A stretch of DNA of 9,326 nt, taken from assembly GCA_965652545.1 (NCBI GenBank), contig CBFGWV010000198.1, positions 1-9,326 on the forward strand, written 5' to 3'. Position 1 is the first letter of the stretch. Each line of letters starts with the position of its first letter. This document shows, piece by piece, positions 7,101-9,326 of this stretch. The notes under the pieces are model-generated. The model was not told where the DNA came from. It did no database searches and saw only the letters and a program-made list of their open reading frames with translations. The DNA is from CBFGWV01 sp965652545 (GTDB lineage Bacteria; Pseudomonadota; Gammaproteobacteria; Competibacterales; Competibacteraceae). The position numbers and the translations under genes were made by a program.

Positions 7101-7752
7101 CGCGGCCGAGCACAGTGCCATCCGTTCGGATCGCACATTGACGATCGGCGAGTCGGCGACCATTCGTTTGAGCGAGGCGATTACGTTCTCCGGCTACCCG
7201 GCGGCCTCGATGCGCTCGAGCCTGACGGATATCGAGCCGGCTGGCATGGCCGATGCGTTACAGAACTGGGTGACGCGCAACCTGGGCAGGGTCCGCCTGC
7301 GCCATCACGCGGTACGCAACCTGGATGACCCAAAGCAGCCGCTGGTGATCGAGGTGGATTATGAGGTGGTCGGGCAGAAGCCGATTGTGACGGGAGATGG
7401 GATGTCGCTTTATCTGCGGGGTATCGCGGAGCCGAATTATCTGGATATCGCTGCCAGTTCGCGTCGTGTATCGCCGTTGCACATCGATTACCCGATGCTG
7501 CTGGAGTCGGTGACCCGTGTGGTGCCGCCGCCGGGTTTGGCGGTGGCGGTTCCGCAGCGCAAGTCGACGGAGACGGCGTTCGGCGGCTGGACGCAGTCGT
7601 TCGAGCAAGAGGGGCGGGATCTGCTGGTCAGCCTGCGTTATCAGCACCGTGCCGGGACCTATGAGGCGGGCCGGATCGGCGACTTCGAAGACCTGCTCGA
7701 CAGCGCGCTGGAGGCGGGTTCCACGCAGATCGATTTGCGCAGGGCGCCTTGA
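4135..7752 (+). CDS. Secreted DUF3857/transglutaminase-like protein with TPR region
   Basis: A 1205-residue exported protein, probably periplasmic. Residues 1-29 form a type I signal peptide (hydrophobic LAWLSVWMLALLCAVAPV, cleavage after VHA). Two successive alpha/beta regions (about 30-190 and 195-330; each with an FxxxxGW/WW-type start, paired strands and a final helix ending in LGF or LGL) look like a duplicated PsbP/Mog1-type domain; this is inference. Residues about 338-592 are TPR-like helical repeats. DUF3857 follows (about 625-780), then a transglutaminase-like core with ARRYGDCKDHAVLL (C898), FDHMIVYL (H939) and FIDPTDKY (D952), an apparently intact Cys-His-Asp triad. The remainder (about 990-1205) is beta-rich. 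Related proteins are thought to be peptidase- or transglutaminase-like, but the substrate is unknown. The start ATG has only a distant GGGGAG (4117-4122), so the start site is moderately sure. Apparently monocistronic. Confidence 0.87.
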   Translation: MRAFECGSGLAWLSVWMLALLCAVAPVHADTYERIEHNIRFDAPEGWVPRPTRDEGIVLDLSNITGSERIYITADQWPELTYDDALDRIRQELDDPFSIRAVESATVAGLPGRLVTGRQRAGRDWVRHWVYVLLHGQGVYKVHVIVSHADKERALRLLENAALGFQLADLAADPPAVGEQAPEPVRRHVDAVAGFELALGERWWAGLGNGERDERALFQTVHSSGARLAVYAFCAPEGVAPAALEAALLAGIRLEPDSPDMTGIERGDDTLDAAYSLTGLDGVDVYGRVHLVTGDRCAWLVDVWGGTRAAVRERMADVTLGLRVDEAAIRPDALDPATQAFFINEAGLFLFAEKRYAPAADLFVAANELKPDREVLTNALSALNFSDQYARARVLLDRQSIESDDTELLSWSAWIDYHRGARDAAVETYEILFNIDGYRNDEDLTAYLRALAALGQFDEAHAAYAAYGSNPPSDELRQAALDVYIQQGDVPAALAAADAYVDAAPFNVGRALVRLRALDRLSEHERLVAGAQALIDAGHAGSGTYYWLGVGLTKLRRYQAAQEAIEAALRFDPADEELLDYQRYLAGELGTGGQLSYRDHIPFVQPPATVLKAAAQVDEVPAEGADAVFVYRIISHDYQPGRYRRYSEHGRVRVLSLGGLRQYGTLEFAYDPTLYRAFVNRIEVWDGGRIVARGQLQDAYYADSTNGDQADFLRTLYIPVPGLKPGRELEFVVTMETLGDGSHFPIKRAYLSLGEPVGYSAVTLAGDLAALDHNAFGVGVREDGDALVWDLFDPPVIDDEPYQQVYDRYLPWVMFGSTDADWASVAHDYLAMVDDKLGRRDEVQGLLAGLAEAPPGAVTDALVHAIRGELTYKAIEFGSRGLIPQTPAESLARRYGDCKDHAVLLQTALEAAGVPAVLALINIDESVVPTLPSLNQFDHMIVYLPGEQRFIDPTDKYLDPTISPPAGLAGRHALLLDREDPRLVQLGEYAAEHSAIRSDRTLTIGESATIRLSEAITFSGYPAASMRSSLTDIEPAGMADALQNWVTRNLGRVRLRHHAVRNLDDPKQPLVIEVDYEVVGQKPIVTGDGMSLYLRGIAEPNYLDIAASSRRVSPLHIDYPMLLESVTRVVPPPGLAVAVPQRKSTETAFGGWTQSFEQEGRDLLVSLRYQHRAGTYEAGRIGDFEDLLDSALEAGSTQIDLRRAP

Positions 7753-7831
7753 GGGGCTGTCGGGTCCAGGTCGTTTGTCCGAGTGGGTGCGTCGCGGGTG
7801 CTCGTCACTCCAAACAGGCACTGCACGTGGT

Positions 7832-7967
7832 GGGGGCCACCCCCTGGGATCTCCGGCTTGCAGCCGGTAGCCGAGCGAAGCTCGGCCCATGGCTTGGCGA
7901 GGTCCTCGCCTGCCCACTCGGCTGACCGAATCGCTCACCAGGGGACTGATTCTGCGGCTGACGCCGC
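7832..7967. repeat. Cluster of five short perfect hairpins, candidate dispersed intergenic repeat
   Basis: Five palindromes follow one another: GGGGG-cca-CCCCC (7832-7844), CCGGCT-tgc-AGCCGG (7853-7867), GCCGAGC-gaa-GCTCGGC (7870-7886), GGCGAG-gtc-CTCGCC (7896-7910) and GCGGC-tgac-GCCGC (7954-7967). The first four have 5-7-bp perfect stems and exactly 3-nt loops, and lie 2-9 nt apart. The stems differ in sequence, so this is not a tandem repeat. The pattern resembles composite REP/BIME-like intergenic elements, which are often mobilised by RAYT-type transposases; no such gene is in the window. Whether it is repeated elsewhere in the genome cannot be seen here. Confidence 0.55.
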
Positions 7968-8061
7968 GATCTGGGGCAGGCCGGTGGCCGATGGGTGTAA
8001 AGTGCCTGTTTTTCTTGGATTACAGGTGGGATTGGAGCGAGGGCGGACGAGATGAGGTAGT

Positions 8062-8071
8062 GCATTAATGC
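8062..8071. promoter_or_regulatory. 10-bp perfect palindrome before the nuclease gene
   Basis: GCATTAATGC is a perfect 10-bp palindrome ending 9 nt before the ATG at 8081. Its position would suit a repressor site overlapping the ribosome loading region. A match of this length can arise by chance; no second copy is seen nearby. Confidence 0.25.
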
Positions 8072-8080
8072 GGGGGGCGC

Positions 8081-9208
8081 ATGTTTAGTACTGAAGATGA
8101 GTTGCAAGCAGCCATTCATGATCGGCCCGAAATTGTGCTGTCAGGAATTCCTGAGATAAATCCTCAGATCTGCCCGGATGCTCCCGGGCTGGTGTCGCTG
8201 GGTCGAGAGATACCGCTATCAAGTGGATCTGTGGACAATTTATTTGTTGATATAAATGCGGTGCTGACGTTTGTGGAGTGCAAGCGCTATAGTGATGCTC
8301 GACTCAAGCGCGAGGTGTATCCGCAGGCGGTAAATTACGCATCCGATATCCAGAATCGCTTAATACACTATAATGGAGAGCAATTCCGCCAAGAATTTGG
8401 TTCGTTGATAGCATCAGCCCGGGGAGGTGGATACCGCTGTTTCGCGGATGTGGTCGCCGCGTTGGCTGGGGATCCTATCCTTGAAGGAAAGGACATCGAC
8501 GAATGGCAGCGCCAGTTCTTGGAGAGGTTTGAGTACAACGTCAAGTCAGGAGTATGTCGTGTGGTGTTGCTTTGTGCTCCCGCGCCAAACAATGCGTTCA
8601 ATTATCGCGCCGTACGAAATTTGATGCAGTTGATGTCGTTTTCTGAGTATTCGGCATCACGATACGACATCATTCTGATGGATTTGCGGGAGGAGCGCGG
8701 GGAGTTTGTGACAAAAATTATATGGAGAAGGTACGCCGCTCTCCCTCAGGTTCCATTGGTTGCAAGATCACTTAGGGATACATCGGCGGGAATTGACAGG
8801 ATGAAGCGTCGTGAAGCACGGCTTGCCCCTGAACTGAGAGTAATGCTGAAAAAGCTGCTTGAGGCGTTATCGGAGCAAGGGCTGATGGCGGTTGAGAATA
8901 CCGTCGGGTACGCACTGAAAAATCAGAGTTCAAAGAAGTCAATTTACACACAGATCAGCATTCTGGATGGTAGCTGGGTTGTCGTGCGTCATCAAATACG
9001 CCCTCCTGAATCTCTGTACTATAAACTCGAGGCAGAAGAACGCCCTTCCGTTTTGAATGATCTAAATCCAATTATCACACTCAAAAAATCGACCCTTGAG
9101 CCTAGGCGACTTTTTGAAATAGAACTATCACCGGATCCATCAACGAATGTTAATCATTTGGTAGAGGCAATCACGGAGCTAGGAAGGGTTGAGGAAAGCG
9201 CTGTCTAA
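8081..9208 (+). CDS. Stand-alone PD-(D/E)XK nuclease-like protein
   Basis: A 375-residue protein with an N-terminal restriction-endonuclease-like domain (about 1-130). The core is D52 in SVDNLFVDI, then E66-x-K68 in LTFVECKRYSD, then a helix REVYPQAVNYASD (Q82, Y86). This D...ExK...Q order fits PD-(D/E)XK nucleases, of the NucS/DUF91-like kind that read DLLFVD...LVEVKR. The middle (130-240) and C-terminal (240-375) parts are not recognised; no membrane segment is seen. DNA cleavage is inferred, and the substrate and any partner are unknown. TAA at 8066-8068 fixes the ATG at 8081 as the first start; the G run at 8072-8077 is too close to be a good ribosome site. Composition is unlike its neighbours: 24 of 60 bases are G/C at 8341-8400 and 28 of 60 at 8701-8760, against 42 of 60 at 4741-4800. 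Codons such as ATA and AGA are used. This suggests horizontal transfer. Confidence 0.75.
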   Translation: MFSTEDELQAAIHDRPEIVLSGIPEINPQICPDAPGLVSLGREIPLSSGSVDNLFVDINAVLTFVECKRYSDARLKREVYPQAVNYASDIQNRLIHYNGEQFRQEFGSLIASARGGGYRCFADVVAALAGDPILEGKDIDEWQRQFLERFEYNVKSGVCRVVLLCAPAPNNAFNYRAVRNLMQLMSFSEYSASRYDIILMDLREERGEFVTKIIWRRYAALPQVPLVARSLRDTSAGIDRMKRREARLAPELRVMLKKLLEALSEQGLMAVENTVGYALKNQSSKKSIYTQISILDGSWVVVRHQIRPPESLYYKLEAEERPSVLNDLNPIITLKKSTLEPRRLFEIELSPDPSTNVNHLVEAITELGRVEESAV

Positions 9209-9216
9209 TACAGCGC
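9198..9216 (+). other. Hairpin spanning the nuclease stop codon
   Basis: GCGCTGT (9198-9204) pairs perfectly with ACAGCGC (9210-9216) around a 5-nt loop (9205-9209) that contains the TAA stop (9206-9208). No U tract follows, so it is not a standard intrinsic terminator. It could stabilise the 3' end, pause the ribosome or act as a weak rho-assisted end. Confidence 0.5.
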
Positions 9217-9271
9217 GATCCGCCAAGCTCGCTTTGATCAGCCACTGCGGTGAGCCCGCGCCGAGCCGGTG

Positions 9272-9326
9272 GGTCGTGGGCCGACGAGCGTACAGGGAGG
9301 TATCTACAGCGCGTCGGAACACGACC
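9272..9326. repeat. Long nested imperfect hairpin at the window edge
   Basis: GGTCGTG (9272-9278) pairs with CACGACC (9320-9326), then a GG/AA internal loop, then CCGAC (9281-9285) with GTCGG (9313-9317), then a GA bulge and GCG (9288-9290) with CGC (9310-9312). The terminal loop holds about 19 nt. All arms nest in order, giving 15 bp within 55 nt. The structure may continue past the window. It is not part of a recognised gene; an intergenic repeat, a mobile-element end or a structured RNA are possible. Confidence 0.45.

Larger units (their letters stand above)
7753..8080. other. Gene-free 328-nt intergenic stretch
   Basis: No credible gene is seen on either strand; the open frames crossing it have no recognisable motif and are interrupted or overlap the flanking genes. 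It begins GC-rich (to about 7990, with the hairpin cluster listed separately) and becomes more AT-rich just before the nuclease gene. No intrinsic terminator with a U tract follows the stop at 7752, although the hairpin cluster could slow or end transcription. No convincing -35/-10 pair for the downstream gene was found. Confidence 0.7.

Noticed and set aside
3889..7113. Very long minus-strand open frame (about 1074 codons) antisense to the transglutaminase-like gene
   Set aside because: It is a by-product of GC-rich codon use on the plus strand. Its translation is low-complexity (rich in H, R, Q, D, V), has no family motif, and crosses the tRNA, the terminator and a clearly real gene.
7980..9272. 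Direct repeat GCCGGTGG at 7980-7987 and 9265-9272 flanking the nuclease gene
   Set aside because: Eight bases in GC-rich DNA are expected by chance; no longer duplication that would mark an insertion site is visible.
9272..9326. Integron attC site
   Set aside because: The nested hairpin lacks the GTTRRRY/RYYYAAC core pair expected of attC sites, and no integrase is present in the window.
9251..9326. Start of a further gene from the GTG at 9251
   Set aside because: The frame stays open to the window end, but it has no ribosome site or recognisable motif and lies across the strong nested hairpin.

Overview
The window looks like chromosome from a GC-rich proteobacterium, most likely a gammaproteobacterium. 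TadA and tRNA-Ser(CGA) read as typical for that group, and most genes have strong G/C preference at codon position 3. The genus cannot be fixed from the sequence; a halophilic or Pseudomonas-like lineage is only a guess. Most of the window is ordinary chromosome. The right end (about 7.8-9.3 kb) looks accessory.

Left region (1-2242, + strand): a 203-nt leader holds a C-rich tract (G-quadruplex motif on the minus strand) and a hairpin that reads as an intrinsic terminator only on the minus strand. It is followed by a compact three-gene unit: a 12-TM MFS transporter, a NIPSNAP-family ferredoxin-like-fold protein and an ABM-type monooxygenase-fold protein. The two small proteins are 6 nt apart and probably work with the transporter on one small, so far unknown, organic substrate.

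Middle region (2251-4134): a membrane-bound putative metal-dependent hydrolase (DUF457/YdjM type, - strand) converges on the ABM gene with 8 nt between stop codons. It is divergent from tadA, the essential tRNA A34 deaminase. A tRNA-Ser(CGA) gene with encoded CCA follows, closed by a strong intrinsic terminator. After it come a TATAAT box and a structured leader for the next gene.

Large gene (4135-7752): a secreted, probably periplasmic, 1205-residue protein. It has two N-terminal alpha/beta domains (PsbP/Mog1-like by inference), a TPR-like helical region, a DUF3857 domain and a transglutaminase-like core with an apparent Cys-His-Asp triad.

Right region (7753-9326): a 328-nt gene-free stretch carries a run of short perfect hairpins, mostly with 3-nt loops, resembling a dispersed intergenic repeat. 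A visibly AT-richer gene then encodes a stand-alone PD-(D/E)XK nuclease-like protein. It ends in a hairpin spanning its stop codon and is followed by a long nested hairpin reaching the window edge. Foreign composition, a nuclease fold, no partner gene in view and structured DNA on both sides make this the best candidate for an undescribed (possibly defence) module. That reading is inference.
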